From Mesorhizobium onobrychidis (GTDB lineage: Bacteria; Pseudomonadota; Alphaproteobacteria; Rhizobiales; Rhizobiaceae), in NCBI RefSeq assembly GCF_024707545.1, contig NZ_CP062229.1, forward strand, positions 2,027,501-2,091,500: DNA of 64,000 nt, written 5' to 3'. A program made the translations under genes and the position numbers. Numbering within the stretch: the stretch's first letter is position 1; every line of letters starts with the position of its first letter. Positions 40,623-53,488 of the stretch are shown piece by piece. The notes beneath the pieces were generated by a model that had not been told where the DNA came from, made no database searches, and was given only the letters and a program-made list of their open reading frames with translations.

Positions 40623-41396
40623 TTGGACATCAGCATCGATTTCATGCGGCGCATTGCGCATGCCGCCGCAGCCGAAACCTTGCCGCGCTTCCGCAGCCAA
40701 GGCGCGGTCGCCAACAAGGAGCAAGGCAGCTTCGACCCGGTCACCGAGGCCGACCGCGAGGCCGAGCGGGTCATCCGGGCGCTTATATCAGCGGAATATC
40801 CCGATCACGGCATCCTCGGCGAGGAGCATGGCAGCGAGAACATTTCCAGCAGGCACGTCTGGGTGATCGATCCGATCGACGGCACGCGCGCCTTCATTTC
40901 CGGCCTGCCGGTGTGGGGAACATTGGTCGGGCTGACGGTCGACGGCGATGCCGTCGCCGGCATGATGTCGCAGCCCTTCACCGGCGAGCTTTTCTACGCC
41001 AACGCGTCCGGTGCCCATTATGAAGGCCCGGGCGGGCCGCGAAGGCTGACGACACGCAAGACGACAAGCCTCGCCGAGGCGACGCTGTTCACCACCACGC
41101 CGGCACTGTTCAAGGGAGACGCGCGTCTGCGCTACGACCTGTTCGAGAAGCAGGTCCAGCTCGCCCGCTACGGCACCGACTGCTATGCCTTCGCCATGGT
41201 CGCGGCAGGAAGCGTCGACATCGTCGCCGACCCCGGTTTGAAACCCTACGATATCGTCGCGCTGATCCCGATCATCGAGAAGGCTGGTGGCGTCGTCACC
41301 ACCTTCGAAGGCGGACCGGCGGAAAGGGGCGGCGACATCCTGGCTGCGGCAACGCCGGAGCTTCATGCCGCCGCGATGGCGGCGCTGCGTGGCTGA
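40623..41396 (+). CDS. hisN: Histidinol-phosphatase, inositol-monophosphatase fold
   Basis: A 257-residue enzyme starting at TTG 40623 with GGGAGA ahead; the longer frame from 40560 crosses non-coding sequence. The IMPase metal motifs are intact: GEEHG near 68, DPIDGTRAFISG near 82 and DPGLKPYDIVALIPII near 202. FISGLPVWGTLVGL is typical of the HisN type that removes phosphate from L-histidinol phosphate in alphaproteobacteria. A general inositol-phosphatase role cannot be excluded. The gene is divergent from the MmgR-like sRNA. Confidence 0.88.
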   Translation: MDISIDFMRRIAHAAAAETLPRFRSQGAVANKEQGSFDPVTEADREAERVIRALISAEYPDHGILGEEHGSENISSRHVWVIDPIDGTRAFISGLPVWGTLVGLTVDGDAVAGMMSQPFTGELFYANASGAHYEGPGGPRRLTTRKTTSLAEATLFTTTPALFKGDARLRYDLFEKQVQLARYGTDCYAFAMVAAGSVDIVADPGLKPYDIVALIPIIEKAGGVVTTFEGGPAERGGDILAAATPELHAAAMAALRG

Positions 41397-41517
41397 AACC
41401 GGCTGGGCAGCTGGCCATTACGGACTGAGGTGCCCACGGCGACGATAACCCCATGCTCCTGACGGGAGGGTGTCAGCAGCTCTCGGTTATGGAGACAATG
41501 TCACGGGAGGGAATCAC

Positions 41518-42045
41518 ATGCCGACGCAGTCAACAACCAGCCGTTCCGAAGATGCGCCGGCAGAAAATGCTCCACCAGATGGCCGGGCCGATTTCGATTT
41601 CTTCTTCGGACGCTGGAACGTCAGCCATCGAAGGTTGCAGAAGCGGCTGCAAGGCGACACGAACTGGGACGTGTTTGGCGGGACATGCGACGTGCGCCCG
41701 ATCCTTGGCGGCCTCGGCAATGTCGACGACAATGTGATTGAATTGCCCGGCGACGCCTATCGCGCCGCCACGCTGCGGACGTTCGATCCGGCGACGAGAC
41801 AATGGTCGATCTGGTGGATCGACGGCCGCAACCCGGCGACCATCGATGTTCCGATGCGCGGCAGCTTCGAAGCAGCCGTCGGCACGTTCCTGTGCGAAGA
41901 CGTCTTCGACGGACGCAATATCCAGGTTCGCTTCCTGTGGTCGCGGATCACTGAAAAATCGGCGCGCTGGGAGCAGGCTTTTTCACCGGATGGCGGCAAG
42001 ACCTGGGAGACCAACTGGATCATGGATTTCGCCCGGCAGGGATAG
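41518..42045 (+). CDS. DUF1579-like small beta-barrel protein of unknown function
   Basis: A 175-residue cytoplasmic protein with a disordered first 22 residues, then a single domain starting FDFFFGRWNVSHRRLQKRL. FFxGxWxV followed by repeated beta strands (RQWSIWWIDGRNP, VRFLWSRITEKSARWEQAFS) fits the DUF1579 or nitrobindin-like barrel group. Ligand and role are unknown. GGGAGGG precedes the ATG. It is probably transcribed alone, convergent with the alpha/beta hydrolase gene. Confidence 0.8.
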   Translation: MPTQSTTSRSEDAPAENAPPDGRADFDFFFGRWNVSHRRLQKRLQGDTNWDVFGGTCDVRPILGGLGNVDDNVIELPGDAYRAATLRTFDPATRQWSIWWIDGRNPATIDVPMRGSFEAAVGTFLCEDVFDGRNIQVRFLWSRITEKSARWEQAFSPDGGKTWETNWIMDFARQG

Positions 42046-42142
42046 GCCGACGATCGAGGTTGGCAGGCATTTTTCAAGCCGAGGCATGGACTTCAATGAC
42101 TTGGAGCGCTCTTGGAGCGTCCGGAGGGAGTACGGCACTCAA

Positions 42143-43117
42143 TCAGGCCGTGTCGTCGCTTCCCGGGATGAAGGCATCGAAGGCGGCAAAGAACTGCTCG
42201 CGATAGAAGTCGGCTTCCTGCAATATTTCATGGCGTGCGCCATCGATCACCAGCAGCGATCCGAGGCGCAGACGTCTGGTGTAGGTTTCCACCGCCTTGG
42301 TCGAGACGACCTGGTCGGCACCGGCGGCGATCACCAGCAAGGGTATCTGGATCCTGGCCATGAAGTCGGGATCGCTGATGGCCTCGGACGCCTGCGCCGC
42401 CGCTTTCAGCCAGCGTATCGTCGGGCCGCCGAGCGCCAGTTGCGGGTAGGTTTCGTAGATCAGCGTGTTGCGTCGATACCGCTCTGGATCTGATGTCACC
42501 ATGTTGGCGGCAAACGGAATGGTTCTTCTGGGCCGCGGACCCCAGGCGGCATAAAGCTTGCCAAGGCCCAGCAGACAGAACAGCGAGCAGAGGCGGCGAA
42601 CGGTGGTTGTCGAGACCGGCAGGTCGGGCACGGCCAGGAATGGCGCGATCAGCACCATGCGCCGTACGCGGTTTACCATCGACGGTGCGGCAAGCAGCGT
42701 AATCACCGCCCCGGCCGAATGGGCCAAGATATAATACGGCCCCCGGCAGTCGGGCAGCACGATCTCCTCGAAGAACTGTTCCAGGTCGCCGGTATAGTCG
42801 AAGAAGCTCCGGACATAGCCGCGCTCGCGGTCGCTGATCAGCCGGTCGGAACCGCCCTGGCCGCGCCAGTCAAGGGTGGCGACGCCGAAGCCGCGATCGG
42901 CAAGGTTGCGGATGGTCTCGAAATATTTTTCGATGCACTCGTTGCGGCCGGTCAGAACGACCACGGTGCCCTTCATCGGTCGGGCAACGGCGGGAAAGAG
43001 GCCGTAGCGGATCTTCTTGCCATCGCGCGTTGTAAAGAAACCACCGGCCCCATTTTCCGGTAGCGGATTGCCCGGAATTTCGCGGAAGAGGGGAATTTTG
43101 TTGTGGAGGTCCGTCAT
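42143..43117 (-). CDS. Alpha/beta hydrolase (lysophospholipase/monoacylglycerol lipase-like)
   Basis: A 324-residue serine hydrolase starting MTDLHNKIPLF. The nucleophile elbow is AHSAGA near 129, the oxyanion segment VVLTGRNECIEKYFE is near 55, and the catalytic acid and His lie in AAGADQVVSTKAV and GARHEILQE near the end. The layout is that of PldB-type lysophospholipases in Rhizobiales. It has no signal peptide, so it acts in the cytoplasm or at the inner face of the membrane. A longer N-terminus is possible but lacks a ribosome-binding site. Confidence 0.88.
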   Translation of the reverse strand: MTDLHNKIPLFREIPGNPLPENGAGGFFTTRDGKKIRYGLFPAVARPMKGTVVVLTGRNECIEKYFETIRNLADRGFGVATLDWRGQGGSDRLISDRERGYVRSFFDYTGDLEQFFEEIVLPDCRGPYYILAHSAGAVITLLAAPSMVNRVRRMVLIAPFLAVPDLPVSTTTVRRLCSLFCLLGLGKLYAAWGPRPRRTIPFAANMVTSDPERYRRNTLIYETYPQLALGGPTIRWLKAAAQASEAISDPDFMARIQIPLLVIAAGADQVVSTKAVETYTRRLRLGSLLVIDGARHEILQEADFYREQFFAAFDAFIPGSDDTA

Positions 43118-43340
43118 TCGGCGCTGCGTTTGTGTGTCGCTGCCTGCATGGCGCAAGCTTTGGTAGGCATAGACGCCCATGCAGCAAAAGCAAAGGAATT
43201 CCGGACGCGTTGGAAAGGCTGAACGAGGCAGCCAGCGAGTGAGGCCGAAAGCAGCTTGCGGCATGCTTCCGGCCCCCCGTCGATCCGGGAGGAAGGGACG
43301 TTACACCCGGCCGGCCCCGTTGCGGCATCTCGCGCAGGAC

Positions 43341-43433
43341 CCGAAAATCGGACCCGATTTTCGCCGTGAATCATGCGCAATCAAAGTGTTACAGCGTCCT
43401 TTGCGTGTCCGAGAGGACGCGCGACGCCGTAAC
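43341..43433. repeat. Composite palindromic intergenic repeat, copy 1
   Basis: Two hairpins in fixed order. Hairpin B is CGAAAATCG-GACC-CGATTTTCG (43342-43363). After 24 bases comes hairpin A (43388-43433), whose outer arms GTTACAGCGTC and GACGCCGTAAC and inner arms GCGTGTCC and GGACGCGC pair with G-U wobble. A second copy, inverted, is at 60383-60472. Confidence 0.75.
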
Positions 43434-43523
43434 CGCCGCCTGTTCCTTGATCCTGGAAGCAGTCTAGCTCCGCTTAGCTGAACGCCCGCCGAAGCCGCGG
43501 TTCATCTGCCGTTCATCGAGAAT

Positions 43524-43552
43524 CTTGAAATGCTTTCAGGTGTTCCCCAAAT
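43524..43552 (+). promoter_or_regulatory. Sigma32 (RpoH) heat-shock promoter of hsp20
   Basis: CTTGAA (43524-43529) and CCCCAAAT (43545-43552) are 15 bases apart, very close to the RpoH consensus CTTGAAA-N(11-16)-CCCCATnT. Transcription would start near 43559, giving a leader of about 100 bases. Confidence 0.85.
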
Positions 43553-43558
43553 GTCTGT

Positions 43559-43655
43559 TGCGGCCGCCAATGTCGGGGCCGCTGGCCTATCCGGAACGCC
43601 GTCACGGGTTTCGCACCGGCCATACGCAAACCTTGTTGCTCAACAGGAGAACACA
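43559..43655 (+). promoter_or_regulatory. ROSE-type RNA thermometer in the hsp20 leader
   Basis: The roughly 100-base leader can fold into several stems (for example GCGGCC with GGCCGC near 43562-43585). Its last element places TTGCT (43636-43640) opposite the Shine-Dalgarno AGGAG (43645-43649). That U-U-G-C-U/AGGA pairing, with a G mismatch, is the ROSE signature, which melts at heat-shock temperature and frees the ribosome-binding site. The call is by motif and context; no folding energy was computed. Confidence 0.75.
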
Positions 43656-43657
43656 CT

Positions 43658-44125
43658 ATGCGTCACGTTGATTTTTCCCCGCTCTATCGTTCGACCGTCG
43701 GTTTCGACCGGCTGTTCACCATGCTCGATTCGCTTGCGCAGCCGGAAGGCGCGCAGACCTATCCGCCCTACAACATCGAGCGCACCGGCGAGGATTCCTA
43801 TCGCATCTCGATGGCGGTCGCCGGCTTCTCGGACGACGAGCTCTCGATCGAAGCTCACCGCAATGTCCTGACCGTCAAGGGTGAGCGCAAGGAAGGAGGC
43901 AATGGCGAAGGCTCCGAACTGCTCTATCGCGGCATCGCCAGCAGGGCCTTCGAGCGCCGCTTCCAGCTTGCCGACCATGTTGAAGTCGTCGGCGCTTCGC
44001 TGAAGAACGGCCTGCTCTTCGTCGATCTCAAGCGCAATATTCCCGAGGAGCTGAAGCCCCGCAAGATCGCGATCACCGCGTCTTCGGCGAAGGCCAAGCA
44101 GATCGAGGCCAAGAACGCCGCGTAA
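43658..44125 (+). CDS. Small heat-shock protein, Hsp20/IbpA family
   Basis: A 155-residue chaperone. An N-terminal arm (PLYRSTVGFDRLFTMLD) leads into the alpha-crystallin domain (residues about 38-130, with YRISMAVAGFSDDELSI and a conserved GLLFVDLKR near the end). IPEELKPRKIAI holds the I-x-I-type tail motif. It binds unfolding proteins without ATP. Control by an RpoH promoter and a ROSE thermometer fits rhizobial class A Hsp20 genes. A strong terminator follows. Confidence 0.95.
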   Translation: MRHVDFSPLYRSTVGFDRLFTMLDSLAQPEGAQTYPPYNIERTGEDSYRISMAVAGFSDDELSIEAHRNVLTVKGERKEGGNGEGSELLYRGIASRAFERRFQLADHVEVVGASLKNGLLFVDLKRNIPEELKPRKIAITASSAKAKQIEAKNAA

Positions 44126-44153
44126 GCTGCGTCACAAGACGATCTCAGGGACG

Positions 44154-44182
44154 AAGGGCGGCGCTTGGCGTCGCCCTTTTTT
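44154..44182 (+). terminator. Rho-independent terminator after hsp20
   Basis: AAGGGCG and CGCCCTT form a 7-bp stem around an 11-base loop, followed by a TTTTTT run, 28 bases after the stop. The threonine aldolase gene converges from the other side and may share it. Confidence 0.88.
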
Positions 44183-44199
44183 GATAGATAAGGTGCCGC

Positions 44200-45252
44200 C
44201 TATCCAGCAATTAGCTGGCTAAAGCGGCCGACCTCTTCGGCCGTGGTCGCAAAGCTGGTGACGAAACGATAGAGCGCTTCGGCCTCGCCTATATGGCCGT
44301 CAAAGCCATGCGGCACTCCCCAATCGTGGAATTTGGCGCCGGCCGCCTGCAGTCGTGCGGCATTGTTGCGGCTGAGGATCGCGAAGACCTCGTTGGACTG
44401 CGGCAGCCAAGCCAGGCGCGCCGCGGCAGAATCCTCAATCGCCGCTGCCAGGCGCGCGGCCATGGCGTTGGCGTACCGCGCGGTTTCCAGCCACAAATCG
44501 TCGGCGAAATAGGCTTCGAACTGCGCCGCGATAAAGCGCGACTTGGAAAAGTTCTGGGCGGCGCGCTGGCGCAACAGGCGCAAATCATGCCCCAGGTCTG
44601 GATTAAGAACCACGACTGCGTCGGCCATCCAGCAGCCGTTCTTGGTGCCGCCAAAGGAGACGATGTCGACGCCGCTCTTCCAGGTCATTTCCGCCACAGT
44701 GGTGTCTATCGCGGCAATCGCGTTGGCGAAGCGCGCGCCGTCCATATGCAGAGGCAACCCATGACGGTGGCTCACTTCGGAGATGGCTGTGATCTCGGCG
44801 ACGGTGTAGACGGTGCCGACTTCAGTCGCCTGCGTGATCGTGACCGCCATCGGTTGGCCGGCGGGAGCCAGGTCTTGGGAATAGCGCATGATGGCCCGGT
44901 CGAGCGCCTGCGGATTGATGCGCCCCAATGGACCCGGCACCGGCGACATGCGCGCCCCTCCGGTGTAGAAGCCCGCCGCGCCGAATTCATCGACGGTCAT
45001 ATGCGCTTCGGAATGGCAGAAGGCGACGCCGCCAATTCGGTTGCACGCGCTCATGGAGAGGGCGTTGGCCGCCGTACCGGTTGCGACGAAGAACACTGCA
45101 ACCTCGCGTTCGAAAATTTCGCTGAAGCGCCGATAGATGGCGCGGTCCAGGTCGCTGTCGCCGTAAGCAGTGGCAGCACCTGCGGCATGCCGGGATAAAT
45201 TGGCTGAGATGTCGGGATGGGCGCCTGCCCAATTGTCGGAAGCGAAATTCAT
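44200..45252 (-). CDS. Low-specificity L-threonine aldolase
   Basis: A 350-residue PLP enzyme of the beta-eliminating lyase family, starting MNFASDNWAGAHPDI. The PLP-binding Lys is in VSFGGTKNGCWMADAVV near 207, the cofactor-stacking region is FVATGTAANALS near 55 and the PLP-Asp segment is LPLHMDGARFANA near 168. It splits threonine and allo-threonine to glycine and acetaldehyde. No operon partner is adjacent. Confidence 0.93.
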   Translation of the reverse strand: MNFASDNWAGAHPDISANLSRHAAGAATAYGDSDLDRAIYRRFSEIFEREVAVFFVATGTAANALSMSACNRIGGVAFCHSEAHMTVDEFGAAGFYTGGARMSPVPGPLGRINPQALDRAIMRYSQDLAPAGQPMAVTITQATEVGTVYTVAEITAISEVSHRHGLPLHMDGARFANAIAAIDTTVAEMTWKSGVDIVSFGGTKNGCWMADAVVVLNPDLGHDLRLLRQRAAQNFSKSRFIAAQFEAYFADDLWLETARYANAMAARLAAAIEDSAAARLAWLPQSNEVFAILSRNNAARLQAAGAKFHDWGVPHGFDGHIGEAEALYRFVTSFATTAEEVGRFSQLIAG

Positions 45253-45720
45253 GCGTTTGCCTGTGCTGGGAAAATCGATGCAACCTTGGCCGCTTTCGCA
45301 TGCCGCTCGCAAGTGCCAAGCGGCGGAAAAGCGGTAAAGCCAGCGAGAGGCCGGGACACAGGCGGACGACCGAAGGTTGCGTTTTGGTACGGTCGCGCGT
45401 AATTTTCTGTCTCTAAATGCCTAAGATTGTTGTGAATCGGTCTTGTGCGCATCCGCAATTTCTGTCATAAAAATTTAGGACAGTAGTGCTGTCTTATTTT
45501 GTCGCACAAAAACAGGCTGGATTGGCGTATCATTGGGCCTCTCCGGCCGTTGCCGCGAGCGACAGGTAGACAGCCCGGCTCTGGCCTGTACGATTGCCGG
45601 ATGCGAACCAGGCCGCCTGGTTTGGCAAGGATTTCGCAAGACGTGCCGTAAGGATGAGAGGGAAGCCCATGCGCTTCCCAACGGAAACCAGCGCCCTTAG
45701 GGCTGGGAATGGAGGACAGG
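45253..45720. other. 468-base regulatory region ahead of gltB
   Basis: No gene is supported here. The right part holds an AT-rich stretch with spaced CTGTC and GACAG half-sites (45462-45493, see separate entry) and a low-GC core around 45400-45480 that could contain the gltB promoter. The leader between there and gltB is about 230 bases, long enough for regulation, but I could not identify a known riboswitch. Confidence 0.5.
45462..45493. promoter_or_regulatory. Cluster of CTGTC/GACAG inverted half-sites upstream of gltB
   Basis: CTGTC at 45462-45466, GACAG at 45479-45483 and CTGTC at 45489-45493 give two overlapping inverted repeats that share the middle half-site. The tighter one is GACAG-TAGTG-CTGTC. 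They may bind a regulator of glutamate synthase, which one is unknown. Confidence 0.4.
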
Positions 45721-50472
<4,752 letters not shown>

Positions 50473-50485
50473 GCTTTGGGAGTTG

Positions 50486-50506
50486 CCGGGAAGCCAGGCT
50501 TCCCGG
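50486..50506 (+). terminator. Hairpin in the gltB-gltD spacer
   Basis: CCGGGAAGCC and GGCTTCCCGG are perfect complements separated by one base, so a stem of 8-9 bp with a small loop forms 13 bases after the gltB stop. No T-run follows. It probably tunes the ratio of large to small subunit mRNA. Confidence 0.5.
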
Positions 50507-50616
50507 TCGACGCCTTCATCAACAATCCTGGCCTCGGACTGAAGGTTGCCATGGCTGCCTTATGAGGTTAACGGGTGCGTCGTCGAGCGCGCCATCTGGA
50601 CAGCAGGGACTGGACT

Positions 50617-52071
50617 ATGGGCAAGGTAACAGGGTTTCTCGAGATCGACCGGCAGGTCCACAAGTACCAGCCGGCTTCCGACCGCATCCGGCATTTTCGT
50701 GAGTTCACGCTGCCGATGTCGGATAAGGAGGTCGAGAAACAGGCCGCGCGCTGTATGGATTGCGGCATTCCGTACTGCCACGGGCCGACCGGCTGCCCGG
50801 TGCACAACCAGATCCCGGACTGGAACGACCTCGTCTACAATGGCGACTGGGACAATGCGATCCGCAACCTGCACTCGACCAACAATTTCCCGGAATTCAC
50901 CGGCCGCATCTGTCCGGCACCTTGCGAGGAAGCCTGCACGCTGAACCTTGAGGACATTCCGGTCGCCATCAAGACGATCGAGCAGGCGATCGCCGACAAG
51001 GCCTATGAAACCGGTCATATCCGGCCCTACCCGCCGGAAAAGAAGACCGGCAAGCGCGTCGCCGTCATTGGCTCGGGGCCGGCCGGCATGGCCGCCGCCC
51101 AGCAGCTTGGCCGCGCCGGCCACGACGTCCACGTCTATGAGCGCGAGAGCCGGCCGGGCGGGCTGATGCGCTACGGCATCCCCGACTTCAAGATCGAGAA
51201 GCACTATATCGACCGCCGGATCGAGCAGATGCAAGGCGAGGGCGTGAGCTTCCATTGCGGCGTCAATGTCGGCGTCGACAAACCGGTGGCGCAGCTGCTC
51301 GCCGAATACGATGCTGTGCTCTATTGCGGCGGTTCGGAAACGCCGCGCCCGGCCAACATTCCCGGTGACGATCTCGACGGCGTGCATGACGCGATGCCCT
51401 ATCTGGTGCAGCAGAACAAGCGCATCGGCGGTGAGCCGATCCAGTCGGTGGCGTGGCCCTCGCCGCCGATCGTCGCCGGCGGCCAGCATGTCGTCGTCGT
51501 CGGCGGCGGCGACACCGCCTCCGACTGCGTCGGCACGGCCTTCCGTCAGGGCGCCGTGCGCGTCACCCAGCTCGACATCCGGCCGCAGCCGCCGGAAAAG
51601 GAAGACAAGCTTTCGGTCTGGCCTTACTGGGCGACGAAGATGCGCACCTCGTCCTCGCAGGCTGAAGGCGCCGAGCGCGAGTTCCAGGTGGCAACGCTCG
51701 AATTCATCGGCGAGGACGGCGCGTTGACCGGCGTCAAATGCTGCGAGGTCGATGAAAAGCGCAAGCCGATCGCTGGCACGGAATTCGTCATCCGCGCGGA
51801 TCTCGCCTTCATCGCCATCGGCTTTGCCGGGCCGGCTACCGTCGGACCGGTGTCGGAGCTGGCTGGCCAGATGAAGATCGTCATCGACACCCGCCGCTCG
51901 AACAACGTCGAGGCCAATGACCGCGACTACCAGACCAGCGTCGAAAAGCTCTATGCGGCGGGCGATGTGCGCCGCGGTCAATCGCTGGTCGTCTGGGCGA
52001 TCCGCGAGGGCCGGCAGGCGGCTCGTTCGATCGACGAGGCGCTGATGGGATCGAGCGTGCTGCCGCGCTGA
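50617..52071 (+). CDS. gltD: Glutamate synthase (NADPH), small subunit
   Basis: A 484-residue FAD- and NADPH-binding subunit starting MGKVTGFLEI. N-terminal iron-sulfur cysteines are seen in ARCMDCGIPYCHG, GCPVHNQIPDW and CPAPCEEACTL (residues about 46-110). The FAD Rossmann motif is VIGSGPAGMAAAQQL near 148 and the NADPH site is VVVGGGDTASDCVG near 290. It passes electrons from NADPH to GltB. The open frame extends upstream to 50575, but without a better start. Confidence 0.97.
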   Translation: MGKVTGFLEIDRQVHKYQPASDRIRHFREFTLPMSDKEVEKQAARCMDCGIPYCHGPTGCPVHNQIPDWNDLVYNGDWDNAIRNLHSTNNFPEFTGRICPAPCEEACTLNLEDIPVAIKTIEQAIADKAYETGHIRPYPPEKKTGKRVAVIGSGPAGMAAAQQLGRAGHDVHVYERESRPGGLMRYGIPDFKIEKHYIDRRIEQMQGEGVSFHCGVNVGVDKPVAQLLAEYDAVLYCGGSETPRPANIPGDDLDGVHDAMPYLVQQNKRIGGEPIQSVAWPSPPIVAGGQHVVVVGGGDTASDCVGTAFRQGAVRVTQLDIRPQPPEKEDKLSVWPYWATKMRTSSSQAEGAEREFQVATLEFIGEDGALTGVKCCEVDEKRKPIAGTEFVIRADLAFIAIGFAGPATVGPVSELAGQMKIVIDTRRSNNVEANDRDYQTSVEKLYAAGDVRRGQSLVVWAIREGRQAARSIDEALMGSSVLPR

Positions 52072-52140
52072 GTCTGTCTCGAGCGCTACTCCTGCGGCCA
52101 TCTGAAGGCGCTTTCTGCCCTTCCGGTGCCCGGGGCAGGT

Positions 52141-53361
52141 TTACGGAGTGATCGCCGTGGTCGTTTCGGTTGCGGCCGCCGCCGCAGGCTGTCCCCTGGG
52201 CGGCCAGGAAAAATCGTCGGCGCGGCCGGGCGATGCAGCGGGCGCCTTGCCCTCGACGGCGAGTTTTTCGCCGGGCCCGTCGGCCTTCGCCGGCGATGCG
52301 GCGCCGAGAAGTTCAGAACCGCCATCGAGCGCCGGATCGTTGAGCAGCATCGGCACGGTGCGATCGACGGCCATGGGTGCCGGTGCCGGCGCCTCGACGG
52401 GAGCGCCCGCTGGCGCGTAAGCTGCCGGTGTGCCCGTGGGCGCGGTCATTCCAAGGATCTTCATCAAGGGTTTTTCGGCATAGAAGGCGAGCTTGCGTTT
52501 GCCGGCTTTCGACACATAGATGCCGTCGTCGGTGCGCAGGCGCACCGGCTGGCCGTTGATATCAGGTCCGCTGGTGACAAAGGCGCCGTCCTCGTCGACG
52601 AAACCGTCCCAGATGTCGACGAATTCGCCGCCATGGCTTTCGGCCGTCGAGCGGTAAATGTCGTTGAAAGCCAGCATGTCTGAGGTCATCTTCGGCGCCT
52701 TGAATGCCGGCATGCCGACCCATAGATATGGCACCTTGGCCGCTGCAATGGCCTTACCGAACGCTTCGGTCCGGCGTTCGTATTCCTTGGTCCAGGCCTC
52801 GGACCGCGGCTGTTCGCGTTCACCGTTCACGCGCATTTGCTGCCGATCGTTGGAGCCCAGCATGACGATCACGGCCGCGGGCTTTTCGGTCTCGATCAGC
52901 GACTTGATCTGTTCGGGCCAGTTGTAGAAATCGTCACGCACGAAACCGGACGAACCGTTGCTGCGCACGACGATCCTGATGTTGGTGTTTTCGGCAAAGG
53001 CGGTATCGAGACCTTCGGCGAGGCCGCTCCCCATGAAATCGCCGACCACCAGAACGGTGCGGGCATCCGGCGCCTTCTCGACAATCGGGGTTGCCGGCTC
53101 AGCCGGCCGGCGCGGCGCGGCGCGGGGCTTTCTTGCTTTTAGCTTCCGTGGCCCGGCCCTCTGAATTTGTCGCGGCGGTTCCACCCGCTCGCTTCGGCGC
53201 AGAAACAACAAGTCGCGCAGCGACCAGCCACGCCTTTGTTCTTCCTGCGCCATGGCCGGCGTGTGAAAGACGGCGGCAGTACTGACGGCCAGAACGGCAA
53301 TAGCCAGAATCAGGATCGGCACGCGACGAAGGATTACCCGGATACGCGCAGCCGAATCCAA
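52141..53361 (-). CDS. DUF459 SGNH-hydrolase-fold protein, periplasmic
   Basis: A 406-residue protein with an N-terminal membrane anchor or signal (residues about 14-37), an Arg/Pro-rich linker, a DUF459 SGNH domain (about 100-300) and an Ala/Pro-rich tail of 100 residues. The SGNH blocks are visible as VVGDFMGSGLAEGL (Asp replaces the nucleophile Ser environment), IVMLGSNDRQ and a distal DDGIYVSKAGKRKLA in place of the usual DxxH. Esterase activity is therefore uncertain. Relatives are linked to polysaccharide or envelope metabolism. Confidence 0.85.
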   Translation of the reverse strand: MDSAARIRVILRRVPILILAIAVLAVSTAAVFHTPAMAQEEQRRGWSLRDLLFLRRSERVEPPRQIQRAGPRKLKARKPRAAPRRPAEPATPIVEKAPDARTVLVVGDFMGSGLAEGLDTAFAENTNIRIVVRSNGSSGFVRDDFYNWPEQIKSLIETEKPAAVIVMLGSNDRQQMRVNGEREQPRSEAWTKEYERRTEAFGKAIAAAKVPYLWVGMPAFKAPKMTSDMLAFNDIYRSTAESHGGEFVDIWDGFVDEDGAFVTSGPDINGQPVRLRTDDGIYVSKAGKRKLAFYAEKPLMKILGMTAPTGTPAAYAPAGAPVEAPAPAPMAVDRTVPMLLNDPALDGGSELLGAASPAKADGPGEKLAVEGKAPAASPGRADDFSWPPRGQPAAAAATETTTAITP

Positions 53362-53428
53362 TTACCCTCTCCATCCCTTAAGAGCGCCGGACCCTCAAAT
53401 CCAACCGTACCGCCGCTCTATCTTTTTT

Positions 53429-53468
53429 GAGCATCGGATTCCCCAAAACCGGTTTGGGTCCGATGCTC
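53429..53468. repeat. 40-base palindrome between the DUF459 and transglycosylase genes
   Basis: Outer arms GAGCATCGGA and TCCGATGCTC pair perfectly, and the inner CCCAAAACCGGTTTGGG is nearly self-complementary. A TTTTTT run lies on the left flank, the wrong side for a plus-strand terminator. It looks like a dispersed palindromic element of a kind common in Rhizobiales intergenic DNA. Confidence 0.6.
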
Positions 53469-53488
53469 CAGGTCTGCCCTATGCGAGG

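Larger units (their letters stand above)
43118..43657. other. 540-base intergenic region with a composite repeat and heat-shock control elements
   Basis: Between the hydrolase and hsp20 genes lie a composite palindromic repeat (43341-43433), a sigma32 promoter (43524-43552) and a ROSE-like leader (43559-43655), each annotated on its own. The stretches 43118-43340 and 43434-43520 show no gene that I can support. Confidence 0.6.
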
